Assembly (NCBI RefSeq): GCF_009908265.2
Contig: NZ_JAAATX020000003.1
Location: 124,001 to 188,000 of the forward strand
DNA: 64,000 bases
Direction of reading: 5' to 3'
From: Paragemmobacter amnigenus
Lineage (GTDB): Bacteria > Pseudomonadota > Alphaproteobacteria > Rhodobacterales > Rhodobacteraceae
Shown here: in pieces, positions 63,350 through 64,000 of the stretch
How the letters are laid out: every line of letters begins with the position of its first letter
Position numbering within the stretch: the first letter of the stretch is position 1
Position numbers and translations under genes: made by a program
The notes under the pieces: model-generated
Seen by the model: the letters and a program-made list of their open reading frames with translations, nothing else
The model's database searches: none
What the model was told of the DNA's origin: nothing

Positions 63350-64000
63350 ATGTCATTTACAAAAGCCGTCGACCTGCTTCGCCTCGCCGAAATGGCTACC
63401 TCGCGCCACTCAGGCGTTGGCCTCGGGGACATCGAAGAAGAATTCGGCGTCGACCGCCGCACCGCGCAGCGCATGACGCGGGTGCTGGAAGAGGTGTTCG
63501 ACACCTGCACCACGCGCATCGACGACGAACGTCGCAAATACTGGCGGCTCGACGGCAACGCGGCCCGTCTGATGCTCGCCCAGGGCATCCGCGACAGTGA
63601 ACTGGCCGCCCTCGAAATCGCCCTCCGCCGCGCCGAAAGGGATGGCGCGACGAACGAGGTGAAAGCCCTGAAATCCCTGCGAGACCGTCTGCTCGCCAGC
63701 ATGGCCCGCCCCCACGCCCGCCGCGCCGAAAGCGATGCCGAGGCGGTGCTGGAGGCCTATGGCTTCGCCTCGCGCCCCGGGCCGCGGGTGCGGACCGCCA
63801 CCCTCGTCCTCGAAACGGTTGCCGAGGCGCTGAAGGGGCCGAACCTTCTCACCATCACCTATGCGGGTGGCAGCAAGCCTGACGGGACCGAACGCACCGT
63901 AGAACCCTACGGAATGCTCCTTGGCACCCGCCGTTACCTTGTGGCCAAGGTCAAGGGCGGCAACGGACGCCTGCAGCACTTCCGCCTCGACCGGATCACC
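63350..64000 (+). CDS. WYL-domain transcriptional regulator, 5' part
   Basis: 217 codons are present and the gene runs off the right edge with no stop. The N-terminal winged helix has LRLAEMATSRHSGVGLGDIE and EFGVDRRTAQRMTRVLEE. A linker helix is followed by the WYL domain: LLTITYAGGSKPDGTERTVE, PYGMLLGTRRYLVAKVKGG and LQHFRLDRIT. WYL regulators bind a nucleotide-like or nucleic-acid ligand and often control phage-defence loci. Third positions are C-rich, as in plus-strand genes before 38 kb. Confidence 0.88.
   Translation, partial: MSFTKAVDLLRLAEMATSRHSGVGLGDIEEEFGVDRRTAQRMTRVLEEVFDTCTTRIDDERRKYWRLDGNAARLMLAQGIRDSELAALEIALRRAERDGATNEVKALKSLRDRLLASMARPHARRAESDAEAVLEAYGFASRPGPRVRTATLVLETVAEALKGPNLLTITYAGGSKPDGTERTVEPYGMLLGTRRYLVAKVKGGNGRLQHFRLDRIT

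Overview
This is a GC-rich chromosome segment from an alphaproteobacterium of the Rhodobacterales (Rhodobacter/Gemmobacter/Tabrizicola-like). The assignment rests on gene content and order: ChvI-ChvG-HprK-RapZ-EIIA-HPr beside pckA, rpoZ-rsh-DUF2062-pdxJ, murA-DUF2948, acpS-lepB-rnc-era-DUF1491-recO, and families mostly known from this order (DUF6473, twin-transmembrane HIG1-like protein, DMSP-lyase-like cupin). Genes are densely packed, with many 1-4 bp stop/start overlaps (ATGA, GTGA, TGATG), so most belong to short operons. No rRNA, CRISPR array, insertion sequence or plasmid replication gene was seen. One tRNA (Thr-GGT) is present.

Layout. 0-10 kb: M48 peptidase fragment, DUF898 membrane protein, parC, an SH3 protein, a short-chain dehydrogenase, a cobalamin adenosyltransferase, etfBA and a 3-hydroxybutyryl-CoA dehydrogenase. 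10-12.7 kb: a TROVE/vWA (Ro60-like) protein, an array of five hairpins and an acyltransferase. 12.7-19 kb: a carbon/envelope control block (HPr, EIIA, RapZ, short HprK, ChvG, ChvI) divergent from pckA. 19-28 kb: two lipoproteins, LysR, a CbiX-like chelatase, a hybrid histidine kinase with a divergent LuxR-type regulator, metG and an aldo/keto reductase. 28-33 kb: membrane proteins, rnhA, ispH and a NYN nuclease. 33-38 kb: folK, rpoZ, rsh, DUF2062 and pdxJ. 38-46 kb: tRNA-Thr, murA, GNAT, GFA, smc and two tandem copies of a previously unlabelled 27-residue membrane-peptide gene. 46-53 kb: DMSP-lyase-like cupin, lytic transglycosylase, cbiB, cobC, an FAD oxidase divergent from mnmD, and a DMT transporter. 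53-57 kb: recO-DUF1491-era-rnc-lepB-acpS. 57-64 kb: an alginate-lyase-like protein, then an island with two P4-type integrases, two unrecognised genes and the start of a WYL regulator.

The gene order pdxJ-acpS, contiguous in many relatives, is broken here. pdxJ ends at 37.96 kb on the plus strand and acpS starts at 57.2 kb on the minus strand. Between these points the plus strand changes from C-rich to G-rich third codon positions. Both facts fit an inversion of about 19 kb.

Most unusual: the tandem small-peptide units at 45.5-46.1 kb, each with a conserved leader hairpin, a 10-base Shine-Dalgarno-like match, a 27-residue peptide and its own terminator; a dispersed repeat around a 21-bp palindrome at 4.4 and 41.5 kb; a second hairpin repeat family with covarying stems; the hairpin array after the TROVE gene; a Ro60-like protein with eroded metal-site motifs; an alginate-lyase fold with Lys at the catalytic His position; and an integrase island whose second recombinase lacks the usual tyrosine. 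All assignments were made by reading the sequence; no database search was run.
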